This document shows positions 32,761 through 41,950 of a stretch of 64,000 nt of DNA, piece after piece. The notes below the pieces were generated by a model. The model had not been told where the DNA came from and did not search any database. It was given only the letters and a program-made list of their open reading frames with translations. Source of the stretch: UBA11475 sp902486425 (GTDB lineage: Bacteria > Bacillota > Clostridia > Christensenellales > Borkfalkiaceae); assembly GCA_902486425.1 (NCBI GenBank), contig CABTOK010000001.1, forward strand, positions 110,064 through 174,063, given 5' to 3'. Numbering within the stretch: position 1 is the stretch's first letter; the number at the start of each line of letters is the position of its first letter. A program made the position numbers and the translations under genes.

Positions 32761-32786
32761 AAAAGCTCCCGTAAGGGAGCTTTTTT
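32761..32786 (+). terminator. terminator of the TerB-like gene
   Basis: 10-bp stem AAAAGCTCCC / GGGAGCTTTT with GTAA loop and T6. Confidence 0.9.
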
Positions 32787-32846
32787 GTATGCATGCCATA
32801 AATTTGAGTATGCTTATAATATTTTTTAAGGCGGGTGTGCTTTTAT

Positions 32847-32872
32847 TATACCTGTATTGCCGAAAGCTTGCC
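32847..32872 (+). repeat. dispersed intergenic repeat, copy C
   Basis: TATACCTGTATTGCCGAAA at 32847-32865 followed by GCTTGCC. The core is identical to copy B. It lies between the terminator of the TerB-like gene and the end of a minus-strand gene, and is followed by TACCGTAACCGGTATA-like inverted repeats. Confidence 0.6.
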
Positions 32873-32933
32873 TTAAAAATTTAACGTATCGGCGAAACTA
32901 TACCGTAACCGGTATAAAAACGGATAGATACCG

Positions 32934-34076
32934 TTATACCGAAGCGATTTTTTTGATATAAGTTTTTCTTCTTTTAATCTCTTTATGATCGAATTTCGAC
33001 CACTGCGCTCTTACGGCGGTATTGGTTAAAAGAGTGGGGTTAGACACTATGTTTTCGATATCGTTTTCGTTTATTTCTTTCATCATCTTGCCGATGCACG
33101 CCGCAGTGAAGCCGAGCTTCGCATATTCCGGGCGCACGCCTACGAGAGTGAGTTCGAGATTTTTGGGCTTATTCAATGCTTTTGCAAGGTCGAAAATCGC
33201 AGGGAGAGTGAGCTTGCCGTTGTGCTTTTTGAGAACGGGACCGATTTCGGGCAGAATTACGCCGAAGGCTACTACTTCGTCATTCTCGTTTACGAGAACG
33301 GAAAGATATTTGGGGTTTATTACGGTAGCGAACTGTTTTAATACGACCTTTTTCGCGTCGCCGACTATCGGAATGTACATATCGAGATGCTTGTATGCTT
33401 CGTTATAGCAGTCGAAAAATCCGTCGCCGTATTTTTTTACGATCTGTTTGACCGAAAGTGTGTCGGTAAGTTCTCTTAAACCGTATTTTTCTTTAACGTA
33501 GGAGCCGAGTTTTGTATACTTTCCGTAAAGGGGATCGTCGGTTTTGGGGCAGACGATGGTTTCTTCTATCCAGACCGATTCTTCGTCGAAGCCGAGCGAT
33601 TTGAGGTGTTCGGGATAATAGTCGAAGTTATAATTTGTGGCGTAAGTGGCTTTTTCGTCGAAACCGAAAGTAAGCATGCCCTCGCGGTCGGCATCGTTGA
33701 AACCCCACGGCCCGTGAATAACTTCCATTCCGTACTCTTTGCCGAAAAATTCGACCGCTTTTATAAGAGCTTCGGCAACGCTTTTGTCGTCGATAAAGTC
33801 GAAACGCGAAAATCTTACGTTCTTCTGATTGAACTTTTCGTTCGATTCGTTTACGATTATTCCCGCAATTCTTCCTGCTAAAACGCCGTCTTTATAAGCC
33901 AAAAACGCTTTTACTATGCAGTTTTTAGCCGAAAAGTTCTTTTTTTCGTTTGCCATATACATATCGTCGGTTACGAAAGCCGGAACGTAGTATTTTGAAT
34001 CTTTATAAAGTTTTATGGGGAAAGTTGCGAAATCCTTCCACTGTTTTTTTGTTTTTACTTCGATAACTTCAATCAT
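32934..34076 (-). CDS. GNAT-fold protein, YghO-like, function unknown
   Basis: 380 residues. The pattern VEVKTKKQWKDFATFPIKLY with YVPAFVTDD at the start, GPWGFNDADREGMLTFGFDE in the middle and LVGVRPEYAKLGFTAACIGK near the end matches large GNAT-like proteins of the YghO type that are common in gut anaerobes. The last motif looks like an acetyl-CoA loop. Substrate unknown. The start codon is separated from its promoter by a leader with a long-range stem. Confidence 0.7.
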   Translation of the reverse strand: MIEVIEVKTKKQWKDFATFPIKLYKDSKYYVPAFVTDDMYMANEKKNFSAKNCIVKAFLAYKDGVLAGRIAGIIVNESNEKFNQKNVRFSRFDFIDDKSVAEALIKAVEFFGKEYGMEVIHGPWGFNDADREGMLTFGFDEKATYATNYNFDYYPEHLKSLGFDEESVWIEETIVCPKTDDPLYGKYTKLGSYVKEKYGLRELTDTLSVKQIVKKYGDGFFDCYNEAYKHLDMYIPIVGDAKKVVLKQFATVINPKYLSVLVNENDEVVAFGVILPEIGPVLKKHNGKLTLPAIFDLAKALNKPKNLELTLVGVRPEYAKLGFTAACIGKMMKEINENDIENIVSNPTLLTNTAVRAQWSKFDHKEIKRRKTYIKKIASV

Positions 34077-34163
34077 AATTTATTTTATTCCGTTTTCCTG
34101 TTTTATATGAAGCATGTCCGTGATTTAGCGGAATCGATGCGAGTTAACGGACACGCGTGTACT

Positions 34164-34192
34164 ATTATAGCACCGTTTTTTGATAATGGCAA
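34164..34192 (-). promoter_or_regulatory. promoter of the YghO-like gene
   Basis: Minus strand TTGCCA (34192-34187), 17 bases, TATAAT (34169-34164). The resulting 80-base leader contains the 7-bp stem TGTCCGT / ACGGACA (about 34114-34152). Confidence 0.65.
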
Positions 34193-34202
34193 TAAATTCA
34201 GA

Positions 34203-34242
34203 CAAAAAAAGCGTTCCCGCAGGGTGAAACGGGGGAACGCTT
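34203..34242 (-). terminator. terminator of transketolase
   Basis: Stem AAGCGTTCCC / GGGAACGCTT; on the minus strand it ends in seven T. Confidence 0.85.
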
Positions 34243-34284
34243 CGATGTTTTATTTAATTTCGTCGTCCGATAAATGCTCTTTAA

Positions 34285-36366
34285 TTAAACGTTTTCTTCT
34301 TTTTTGGCATTGTCGGCCTTGACTTCTTCCGGAGTGAGTTCGGTCGTTTCGGCGATTTCTTCCGAAGGAACGGATTCTTTGTTTTTGCCCAAAACGTTAA
34401 GGGCAACCTTTTCAACGTTTTCGGGAGTGAAACCGTATTCGTTCATCAGAATGCTTGCGGGAGCCGATTCGCCGAAGCGGTCCATGGTTACGTAACCGCC
34501 TTTAAGACCTACATATTTACCCCAGCCGAGTCCGGAACCCGCTTCCACGATAACTCTCGCTTCTACCGAGGAGGAAAGAACGGATTCTTTATATTCTTCG
34601 GACTGTCTTTCGAATACTTCGGTGCAGGGCATCGAAACTACTCTTGCGTCTACGCCGTTTTCTTTAAGAAGAGCTTTTGCTTTTACCGCAAGGCTTACTT
34701 CCGTTCCGGTCGCTATAAGAATTACGTCGGGTGTTGAGCCTTCTTCCCTTTCGATAACGTAGCCGCCTCTCAGCGCGTCTTTTGACGAGTTCGCAAGCAT
34801 AGGGGCTTTCTGACGGGAAAGGACGAGAACGGTGGGACGATCGCTTGCGATGGCGTGTATCCAGGCTGCCGTTGTTTCGGTTCCGTCGGCGGGACGGTAA
34901 ACGTCCGTGTTCGGAGTGGCTCTCAAAGCGGTAAGCTGTTCTATCGGCTGATGAGTGCAACCGTCTTCGCCTACGCCTATCGAGTCGTGCGTCATAACGT
35001 AAATAACGGGGAGCTTCATGATTGCTGACATACGCATAGCGCCCTTCATATAGTCGGAGAATACGAAGAATGTCGAGCAGTAGGGTCTTATTCCGCCGTG
35101 AACGTACATACCGTTGACTATCGCGCCCATTGCGTGTTCTCTTATACCGAAGTGGAAGTTGTTTCCGTCTTTATATAATGCGTTGAAGTCGCCGGATTTT
35201 TTGATTATGGTTTTATTGGAAGAACCTAAATCCGCGGAACCGCCCATAAGGTTGGGTATTCTGTCGGCGAGTTTGTTGAGTACTGTCGAGCCGTAACCTC
35301 TCGTTGCGTCGTCTTTCGAGTACGCCCAGAGATCGTCGTCGCGCGAAGTAAGCGAATAGCCGTTCATCCAGGTCTTGTATTCGTTGGCGAGAACGGGGAA
35401 CTTCTTTTCGTATTTAGCGAAAAGTTTATTCCAGTCCGCTTCGAGCTTGTCGCCGCGTTTTTTGTATTCGGCGGTTATTTCTTTAACTTCGTCCGGAATG
35501 GTGAACGGGGGATAAGTGTAGTTAAGGTTCTGGCGGAGCTTCGCAACGTCGTGTTCCGAAAGCGGCGCACCGTGGCACGATTCGTTTCCTTCGAGCGGGG
35601 AACCGTAGCCGATTTTTGATTTTACGATGATAAGCGACGGCTTGTCCGAAACCGCTTTTGCTTTTCTGACAGCTCTCGAAACCGCGTTTATATCGTTGGC
35701 GTCTTTTACCGTCTGAACGTGCCAGCCGAGAGCCTGATGACGTTTGCCTACGTTTTCGGAGAATACGTTTTTGGTGTCGCCTTCGATGGTTATATTGTTG
35801 CTGTCGTATAAAACGATGAGTTTGCCGAGTTTAAGAGTGCCGGCAAGCGAAGCGGCTTCGTTTTCAATGCCTTCTTCCATACAGCCGTCGCCGCAGAGAG
35901 CGTAGGTATAATGGTCTACGATTTCGAGTCCCGGTCTGTTGAATTTAGCAGCGAGCTTGTTTTCGGCTATAGCCATGCCGACGGCGTTCGCGATGCCCTG
36001 TCCCAAGGGACCTGTCGAGATTTCAACCCCGGGGCAAAGACCGTATTCGGGATGACCGGAGCATATGGAGCCCTTCTGGCGGAACGTTTCGATATCGCTC
36101 ATCGGAATGTTATATCCGAATATATGAAGAAGGGAATACAAGAGCATGGATCCGTGTCCCGCAGAAAGAACGAATCTGTCTCTGTTGTCGAAAGACGGAT
36201 TATTCGGATTAAAATTAAGATGATTCAAAAAGAGCGAATAGCCTATGGGCGCGGCACCTAATACGATGCCGGGATGACCGGAATTCGCTTTAGTAATCGC
36301 TTCCGCGGACAAAACTCTTATGGTGTTTACTGCGAGAAGATCTTTAGGGGAAACTTTTCCTAACAT
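34285..36366 (-). CDS. tkt: transketolase
   Basis: Transfers two-carbon units in the pentose phosphate pathway using thiamine diphosphate. The 693-residue protein has the N-terminal SGHPGIVLGAAPIGY, the SAGHGSMLLYSL loop, the ThDP motif GDGCMEEGIENEAASL at about 154-169, and the transketolase motif region GIREHAMGAIVNGM. The C-terminus carries about 25 extra acidic residues rich in Glu (TELTPEEVKADNAKKEENV), not part of the usual fold. GGAGG is before the ATG. Single gene between its own promoter and terminator. Confidence 0.96.
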   Translation of the reverse strand: MLGKVSPKDLLAVNTIRVLSAEAITKANSGHPGIVLGAAPIGYSLFLNHLNFNPNNPSFDNRDRFVLSAGHGSMLLYSLLHIFGYNIPMSDIETFRQKGSICSGHPEYGLCPGVEISTGPLGQGIANAVGMAIAENKLAAKFNRPGLEIVDHYTYALCGDGCMEEGIENEAASLAGTLKLGKLIVLYDSNNITIEGDTKNVFSENVGKRHQALGWHVQTVKDANDINAVSRAVRKAKAVSDKPSLIIVKSKIGYGSPLEGNESCHGAPLSEHDVAKLRQNLNYTYPPFTIPDEVKEITAEYKKRGDKLEADWNKLFAKYEKKFPVLANEYKTWMNGYSLTSRDDDLWAYSKDDATRGYGSTVLNKLADRIPNLMGGSADLGSSNKTIIKKSGDFNALYKDGNNFHFGIREHAMGAIVNGMYVHGGIRPYCSTFFVFSDYMKGAMRMSAIMKLPVIYVMTHDSIGVGEDGCTHQPIEQLTALRATPNTDVYRPADGTETTAAWIHAIASDRPTVLVLSRQKAPMLANSSKDALRGGYVIEREEGSTPDVILIATGTEVSLAVKAKALLKENGVDARVVSMPCTEVFERQSEEYKESVLSSSVEARVIVEAGSGLGWGKYVGLKGGYVTMDRFGESAPASILMNEYGFTPENVEKVALNVLGKNKESVPSEEIAETTELTPEEVKADNAKKEENV

Positions 36367-36437
36367 ATTACCGTTAACCTCCGGATTAAATCCGACCGCG
36401 GCTTTTGCCGTAAAGAATCGGATAAAACTTTATTATG

Positions 36438-36466
36438 ATTATATAACAATATAAAATATTTTTCAA
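36438..36466 (-). promoter_or_regulatory. promoter of transketolase
   Basis: Minus strand TTGAAA (36466-36461), 17 bases, TATAAT (36443-36438). Confidence 0.75.
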
Positions 36467-36565
36467 CTAAAAGCGGGCTTATAGGCTTAAAAAGTTCGGA
36501 TTTAAAAAGAATAACCGCCCGTATATACGGTATAAAAAACTTTCGTCCGAGACGCTTTTATTTTG

Positions 36566-36594
36566 TTGTCAATTATGCTTTGTTTTGCTATAAT
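36566..36594 (+). promoter_or_regulatory. promoter of proS
   Basis: TTGTCA (36566-36571), 17 bases, TATAAT (36589-36594), about 90 bases before the ATG. The rest of the 321-base gap between tkt and proS shows no T-box elements and no gene. Confidence 0.75.
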
Positions 36595-36687
36595 AATATA
36601 TACTATAATAAATTTATGGACGAAACGCGCGCCGCTTATACCGTAAACGGCGGATAAAAGCGCAACGCTTTTATAAGGAGCAGTAAA

Positions 36688-38118
36688 ATGGACGATAAAA
36701 AATTCGTAAAAGAAATCGCAGACATTAACGAAAATTTCACGCAGTGGTTCACCGACGTGGTGCTTAAAACCGAACTCGTAGACTACGGTCCCGTAAAGGG
36801 AACTATGGTTATCCGCCCGTACGGCTACGCCATATGGGAAAACATTCAGAAGGATATGGACGCAAGATTCAAAAAGACCGGCGTTAAAAACGCTTACTTC
36901 CCGCTCCTTATTCCGATGAGCTTTTTTACCAAAGAAGCGGAACACGTAGAAGGTTTCGCTCCGGAAGTCGCGGTTGTAACGCACGCCGGCGGGGCGAAAC
37001 TCGACGAACCTTTGGCTATCCGTCCGACGAGCGAAACTATTATCGGAACTATGTACTCGAAGTGGATTCAGTCGTACAGGGATCTCCCCGTAATAATGAA
37101 CCAGTGGTGTAACGTAATGCGTTGGGAAAAGACCACGAGACCGTTTTTAAGAACGAGCGAATTCTTATGGCAGGAAGGTCATACGGTACACGCCACCGAA
37201 GAAGAAGCGATGGAAGAAACGATGAGAATGCTTAACGTTTATAAATCCTTCGCCGAAGAAACTCTCGCCATTCCCGTAATCACCGGAAGAAAAACCGAAA
37301 AAGAAAAATTTGCGGGTGCGGTAGCAACCTACGGCATGGAAGCGATGATGCTCGACGGCAAGAGTTTGCAGGCGGGTACTTCGCACTATCTCGGTCAGAA
37401 CTTCGCGAAAGCCTTTAATATCAAATTTTTAGATAAAGACGGCAAGCAGAAGATCGCTTACACGACTTCGTGGGGGACTTCGACAAGACTTATCGGCGCA
37501 ATAATAATGGCTCACGGCGATCAGAGAGGACTTGTTCTTCCGCCCAAAGTAGCTCCGATACAGGCGATAATAATTCCCGTAGCCGCTCATAAGGGCGGCG
37601 TCAACGAAAAGGCGAAAGAAGTAGAAGAGCTTTTACTTAACGCGGGACTCAGAGCGGAAACCGACACGAGAGAAATGAGTCCCGGCTGGAAGTTCAACGA
37701 ATGGGAGATGAAAGGCGTACCCGTTCGTATCGAAATCGGTCCGCGCGACATCGAAAACGGCGTTGCCGCGGTCATGAGAAGAGATACGCTCGAAAAGAAA
37801 GAAGTTCCGCTTGAAAACATAGACAGGACTATAGTCGAACTTCTTGACGAAATTCAGAAGAATATGCTCGAAAAGTCGAGAGAAAGAAGAGACTCTAAAA
37901 TCGTCGAAGCCGATACTTTGGACGGAATACTTAAAGGAGTCGAAAACCACTGCTTCGTAAAAGCAGGCTGGTGCGGTTGCCGCGAATGCGAAGACAAGGT
38001 TAAAGAAGTCGCCGCCGCCACGTCGAGAGTAATGGTCGACGAAGAAGGCGTCCCAGAAACGTGCGCCGTCTGCGGCAAACCCGCAAAGCATAAAGTCGTA
38101 TTCGCCCGCGCATACTGA
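36688..38118 (+). CDS. proS: prolyl-tRNA synthetase, archaeal/eukaryotic type
   Basis: Charges tRNA-Pro. The 476-residue protein lacks the inserted editing domain of the bacterial-type enzyme and ends with a zinc-binding C-terminal domain (CGCREC, CAVC), so it is the archaeal-type (ProS type 3) form found in many Firmicutes. Class II motifs are visible: motif 2 NQWCNVMRWEKTTRPFLRT, EFLWQEGHT, and the anticodon domain with LVLPPKVAPIQAIII. AAGGAG lies upstream. Confidence 0.96.
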   Translation: MDDKKFVKEIADINENFTQWFTDVVLKTELVDYGPVKGTMVIRPYGYAIWENIQKDMDARFKKTGVKNAYFPLLIPMSFFTKEAEHVEGFAPEVAVVTHAGGAKLDEPLAIRPTSETIIGTMYSKWIQSYRDLPVIMNQWCNVMRWEKTTRPFLRTSEFLWQEGHTVHATEEEAMEETMRMLNVYKSFAEETLAIPVITGRKTEKEKFAGAVATYGMEAMMLDGKSLQAGTSHYLGQNFAKAFNIKFLDKDGKQKIAYTTSWGTSTRLIGAIIMAHGDQRGLVLPPKVAPIQAIIIPVAAHKGGVNEKAKEVEELLLNAGLRAETDTREMSPGWKFNEWEMKGVPVRIEIGPRDIENGVAAVMRRDTLEKKEVPLENIDRTIVELLDEIQKNMLEKSRERRDSKIVEADTLDGILKGVENHCFVKAGWCGCRECEDKVKEVAAATSRVMVDEEGVPETCAVCGKPAKHKVVFARAY

Positions 38119-38253
38119 TTTACGCGTGAAGGTGCGATAAAAACGGCTGTTTTTATATTATTTTATAGAAGCGTTTTTATAAGCGTCCGGAGCTGCCCCG
38201 AATAAGAACCGGGCATAAGCGGAATATTAAAGGCGGCTTTTAAGGAGAAAATT

Positions 38254-39159
38254 ATGTATTATGTAGAAATGGGCGGAAAGGTTATGGCGATGCCGTTAAG
38301 CAGCGTATACGTGTCCGTAGCGATGGCGGCATTAGTCGGACTTTTGTTCTACTTTTTCATGTCGTACGGTCTTTTCAGAATGGCGTCTAACGCCGGTATC
38401 AAAAATCCCGGGTACGCGTTCATTCCTTTTTACAGATGGCTCGTTCTCGGCAAAATCGTCGGAAACGGAATATTTTTTGGAAGGAAGAGCAATAAAATAG
38501 GTCTCATCGCGCTTATCGTGGTTGCGGTTACCGTGTTCACGAGCTTGTCCTATATGATTTGCGAAGGAGCAGGTATGGTAAAAGCTTACCGCGAAGGTTA
38601 CGAAATAATCTTTTCGTCCACGAACAGTGCGTTTTACCTTATTCCGGCGGGAAGTACCGAAAACATTACCTTCGATATGAGTTTCGAATATTTTCAGAAG
38701 CTCTATTACAGCAACGCTTTTTTACTCTTCGATAACGTAGTGTACTATCTCAATTACGTTGCCGAAATCGCATATATAATGTTTATGTACAGCGTATGGA
38801 GCTCGATTTTCATAAAGTACAAACCTTTCGGAATGACGATAGCGTACGTTTTAGTCGCGACTATCATCGGCGCGTCGTCGCCTATTCTCAATATCGGCGG
38901 TCTTTTCGTGTTCATTTTCAGAAACAGAAAGCCTTTTAATATGGACGAATATATGAAGAGAGCAAACGGCGGCAACCCGTATAACGGAAACGGTTACGAT
39001 AATCCTTACGGCGGTTACGATAACGGGCAGAATAGTTCAGATCCTTACGGAAGATACGACGGAAGGTATGCAGATCCTTTCGGAGAGGACGATCAGAATA
39101 AAAACGGCAACGGCGGTCAGAACGGTAAAGATCCCGGCGATCCGTTCGGAGATCTTTAA
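38254..39159 (+). CDS. polytopic membrane protein with Gly/Asn/Tyr/Asp-rich tail
   Basis: 301 residues: at least four membrane segments (VSVAMAALVGLLFYFFMSY; LIALIVVAVTVFTSL; AEIAYIMFMYSV; TIIGASSPILNIGGLFVFIF) with a conserved-looking NPGYAFIPFYRWLVLGKIVG loop. The last 65 residues are a low-complexity cytosolic tail with repeats of the type NPYGGYDN, DPYGRYDG and DPFGED. Function unknown; the tail could mediate protein contacts. AAGGAGA at the start. Confidence 0.75.
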   Translation: MYYVEMGGKVMAMPLSSVYVSVAMAALVGLLFYFFMSYGLFRMASNAGIKNPGYAFIPFYRWLVLGKIVGNGIFFGRKSNKIGLIALIVVAVTVFTSLSYMICEGAGMVKAYREGYEIIFSSTNSAFYLIPAGSTENITFDMSFEYFQKLYYSNAFLLFDNVVYYLNYVAEIAYIMFMYSVWSSIFIKYKPFGMTIAYVLVATIIGASSPILNIGGLFVFIFRNRKPFNMDEYMKRANGGNPYNGNGYDNPYGGYDNGQNSSDPYGRYDGRYADPFGEDDQNKNGNGGQNGKDPGDPFGDL

Positions 39160-39189
39160 TTAAAAAAACAGGGAATGAAATTCCTGACG

Positions 39190-39215
39190 AAAAGTCGCCG
39201 CGCGGCGACTTTTTA
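39190..39215 (+). terminator. terminator
   Basis: 10-bp stem AAAAGTCGCC / GGCGACTTTT with GCGC loop and a T run, 30 bases after the membrane protein stop. Confidence 0.85.
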
Positions 39216-39250
39216 TCGTAAAAATATAAAACCAGTAAAAAGGAACAGTT

Positions 39251-40594
39251 ATGGAAGAAAATATAGCAGCGCTTTCGACGGCTTTTGCGACGGCGGGCGT
39301 CGCGGTAATAAGAATAAGCGGCGATTCTCCGCTTGAAATAGCCGAAAAAATGTTCGCCCCGCAAGGAAAAACGCCCGTAAAAGATTTCGAACCGTATAAA
39401 ATGTACACGGGGACTATCGACGGCAAAACGTTTACCGATTACGGAATGTGCGTTTACTTCAAAGCTCCTAAAAGCTATACCGGCGAAAACATGGTGGAAT
39501 TCCATTGTCACGGCGGCGTAGCGATAGTAAAAGGACTTTTAAGACGTATTTACGAACTCGGAGCGCGCCCCGCCGAACGCGGCGAATTCACTAAGCGGGC
39601 TTTTGTAAACGGCAAGCTTTCGCTCTCTTCGGCGGAAGGCCTTATCGACATGATAAATTCGGAATCCGAAAGCGAAGTAAGGGCGGGTTACGGTTTGTAC
39701 CGCGAAAAACTGAAAAAGAAAATAGACGTTATTCAGGACGAACTTACCTACGCTCTCGCAAAAATAGATGCCGATATTGACTTTCCTGAAGAAGATCTCG
39801 AAGCCGTCTCCCGCGAAGAGATAAAGGAGACTTTGGATAAAGCAGAGAGCGAGCTCGATAAAATTTTAGCTACTTACAGAACGGGCAGAACTCTCAAAAA
39901 CGGAGTGAAGGTTGCCATCTGCGGCAAGCCCAATGCGGGCAAGAGTTCGCTTCTTAACGCGATTTTGGGTTATGAGAAGGCGATAGTTACTTCGGTTCCC
40001 GGCACAACGCGCGATGTAGTCGAAGGTTCGGCTTCTATAAACGGAGTAAAGTTCAATTTCTACGATACCGCCGGTATACGCGAGACTTCGGACGAAGTCG
40101 AAGGCATAGGCGTTGGCATTGCTTTGAAAACGGTAAAAAACGCCGATCTCGTTCTTTTTGTTTACAGCGCCGAAGATTTTAATAAAGAAGACGAAGAAAT
40201 TTTGTCAAATCTTAACGGTCTGAACGTCGTCAGGGTAATGAATAAAACCGACCTTTCAGGCGGCAAAAATAACGGCGTAATTTTGTCGGATCTTAAAACT
40301 TCAGCAGTAACGGGCGCGGGAGTCGAAGAACTCAAACGGTACGTTTTCGAGCATACAGTCGGGGCGAATATCGACCTTGGCGGTGACTTTTTAACAGAAG
40401 AAAGGCATTACGACGCAATAAAACGCGCTAAAAATAAGATCTCTTCGGCAAAAGCTTCCGTAATAGATATGCCGCTCGATCTGTCGTCGATAGATATTAA
40501 AGAAGCGTGGCAGTATCTCGGCGAGATCTCGGGTAAATCCGCATCCGAAGACGTCATAAACGAAATATTTTCGAAATTCTGCGTAGGTAAATAA
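39251..40594 (+). CDS. mnmE: tRNA modification GTPase MnmE
   Basis: Works with MnmG to modify U34 of tRNAs to 5-carboxymethylaminomethyl-uridine. The 447-residue protein has the N-terminal folate-binding domain (STAFATAGVAVIRISG; RPAERGEFTKRAFVNGK), the G domain with GKPNAGKSSLLNAI at about 225-238 and the C-terminal CVGK, the Cys motif of MnmE. mnmG is not adjacent. An AAGGAAC ribosome site precedes the ATG. Confidence 0.96.
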   Translation: MEENIAALSTAFATAGVAVIRISGDSPLEIAEKMFAPQGKTPVKDFEPYKMYTGTIDGKTFTDYGMCVYFKAPKSYTGENMVEFHCHGGVAIVKGLLRRIYELGARPAERGEFTKRAFVNGKLSLSSAEGLIDMINSESESEVRAGYGLYREKLKKKIDVIQDELTYALAKIDADIDFPEEDLEAVSREEIKETLDKAESELDKILATYRTGRTLKNGVKVAICGKPNAGKSSLLNAILGYEKAIVTSVPGTTRDVVEGSASINGVKFNFYDTAGIRETSDEVEGIGVGIALKTVKNADLVLFVYSAEDFNKEDEEILSNLNGLNVVRVMNKTDLSGGKNNGVILSDLKTSAVTGAGVEELKRYVFEHTVGANIDLGGDFLTEERHYDAIKRAKNKISSAKASVIDMPLDLSSIDIKEAWQYLGEISGKSASEDVINEIFSKFCVGK

Positions 40595-40603
40595 AAAACT
40601 TAC

Positions 40604-40635
40604 GGAGTTATATCGCCGGAACGCTACGATAAAAC
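40604..40635 (+). repeat. dispersed intergenic repeat, copy D (divergent)
   Basis: Reads GGAGTTATATCGCCGGAACG then CTACGATAAAAC, alignable with copies A and E. Directly after the mnmE stop. Confidence 0.35.
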
Positions 40636-40664
40636 TCGGTAGAATTATAAATGATAACATAATA

Positions 40665-40702
40665 AACCCCTCGTTCGCATAATAAAAGAACGGGGGTTTT
40701 TT
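40665..40702 (+). promoter_or_regulatory. terminator-like hairpin covering the uppP ribosome site
   Basis: AACCCC-(T)-CGTTC at 40665-40676 pairs with GAACG-GGGGTT at 40688-40698 (11 bp, one bulged T), followed by T6 that touches the uppP ATG at 40703. The only Shine-Dalgarno-like stretch, GGGGG at 40692-40696, is inside the right arm. It may be the terminator of mnmE and also sequester the uppP ribosome site. Confidence 0.65.
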
Positions 40703-41437
40703 ATGAAAATCTGGCAGGCGATAGTTTTAGGGATAGTTCAGGGACTGACGGAATTTCTGCCGGTTTCTTCGAGCGGTCATCTCGTTCTTTTTACGCACAT
40801 GCTCGGCTGTCCGCAGAATATGTTTTTCGACGTGCTTTTGCATATAGGCACTCTCATACCGCTCGTAGTCGTTTTCAGAGATGAAATCTTTAAGACGATA
40901 AAAAGTATAAAAAAGCTGTTTTTTCTCGTAATCGCAACTATCCCCGCGGGGCTTGCCGGTTACTTTTTCGGGAATAAGATCGAAGAAGCCTTCAGCGTTG
41001 AATTTCTGCCGGCGGCGTTTGTTTTTACTGCGGCGATCTTGTTTATATCCGAAAAGTTCGGAAGCAAAAAAAGGCGTAATATAGGCTTCGGCTCGGCTTG
41101 TTTTTACGGAATGATGCAGGCATTGGCTCTTTTACCGGGGATATCGAGAAGCGGAAGCTGTCTTTCGGCAGGGAATTTTTTGGGAATAAGAGGGGAAAAA
41201 AATTCGAACTTTGCGTTCATGATGAGTCTTCCGGTAATTACGGCGTCGTTTGCTCTCGAAGCGGTCAGTATAAAGACTTTCGATTTTTCGGCGACGTATA
41301 TTATAGGAACGATAGCCGCATGCGTTTCGGGATTTATAGCGATTATTCTGATGAAAAAAATAGCTAAATCGGGCAGATACTCTGCGTTTTCGGTATACTT
41401 ATTGCTGCTCGCGGCGGCGATAATACTTTTTTCGTAA
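40703..41437 (+). CDS. uppP: undecaprenyl-diphosphatase
   Basis: Membrane enzyme that recycles undecaprenyl pyrophosphate to the monophosphate carrier for cell wall synthesis; overproduction gives bacitracin resistance. The 244-residue protein has the two active-site motifs: GLTEFLPVSSSGHLV at about 14-28 and LPGISRSGSCLSAG around 145-158, plus several membrane helices. Its ATG lies immediately after the T tract of a hairpin. Confidence 0.95.
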   Translation: MKIWQAIVLGIVQGLTEFLPVSSSGHLVLFTHMLGCPQNMFFDVLLHIGTLIPLVVVFRDEIFKTIKSIKKLFFLVIATIPAGLAGYFFGNKIEEAFSVEFLPAAFVFTAAILFISEKFGSKKRRNIGFGSACFYGMMQALALLPGISRSGSCLSAGNFLGIRGEKNSNFAFMMSLPVITASFALEAVSIKTFDFSATYIIGTIAACVSGFIAIILMKKIAKSGRYSAFSVYLLLLAAAIILFS

Positions 41438-41443
41438 AATAAA

Positions 41444-41464
41444 AACGCCGCTTTCGGCGGCGTT
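41444..41464 (-). terminator. terminator of the PH-domain gene
   Basis: 8-bp stem AACGCCGC / GCGGCGTT, TTTCG loop; the T run is on the minus-strand side, so it serves the minus-strand gene whose stop is at 41486. Confidence 0.75.
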
Positions 41465-41485
41465 AAAAAACAAAATATAAAAAAT

Positions 41486-41938
41486 TTATACGATAAGGTA
41501 AGAAATATTTTTATTTTCTCCGATAAGTTCGTCTACGAAATTGTCGTAAAAAGCGGGACTTATCGAAATGATCGAGTAATCTTCGCCCGAATATACGACG
41601 AGAGCGTTCTGCATTTTGAATTTTTTGACTTCCGTTATATCCTTGATTTCGATCTTTTCGACAAAAAAGCCCGTGCGTTTTACGATATATCCGTTTTTGA
41701 TTTTGTAACTCGAAAATATGAGAGAAACGGTCGCGACGACGATTATGAGAATACAAAAGATTACAGTTATCCATAACGAAAGACTGTCGAATCCGTCGAT
41801 CCGTCTTTTATGGATGTAATATCCGTCGTAAATAGTAACCGCAAGGGAAAGGACTATCATCGCAATAAAGATGACGGTTATGTAGACGGGCTGTTTTATT
41901 CTGTAAGACTTTGACTTCTTGTTTAAGGTATCGTTCAT
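41486..41938 (-). CDS. membrane protein with bacterial PH-like domain
   Basis: 150 residues: two membrane helices (VYITVIFIAMIVLSLAVTI; LWITVIFCILIIVVATVSL) and then a beta-rich part (YKIKNGYIVKRTGFFVEKIE with IKDITEVKKFKMQNALVVYS) of the bacterial pleckstrin-homology type found in YdbS/YdbT-like proteins. Function unknown. No ribosome site is seen, and the -10 box ends six bases before the ATG. Confidence 0.65.
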   Translation of the reverse strand: MNDTLNKKSKSYRIKQPVYITVIFIAMIVLSLAVTIYDGYYIHKRRIDGFDSLSLWITVIFCILIIVVATVSLIFSSYKIKNGYIVKRTGFFVEKIEIKDITEVKKFKMQNALVVYSGEDYSIISISPAFYDNFVDELIGENKNISYLIV

Positions 41939-41944
41939 ACCACT

Positions 41945-41950
41945 ATTATA
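41945..41950 (-). promoter_or_regulatory. -10 box right before the PH-domain gene
   Basis: Minus strand TATAAT (41950-41945) preceded by TG at -14 (GTGATATAAT); a weak -35 TTTTCA can be placed 16 bases upstream. Transcription would begin at or next to the ATG. Confidence 0.55.

Noticed and set aside
36367..36687. T-box in front of proS
   Set aside because: No TGGNACCGCG sequence or terminator is present; only an ordinary promoter was found.
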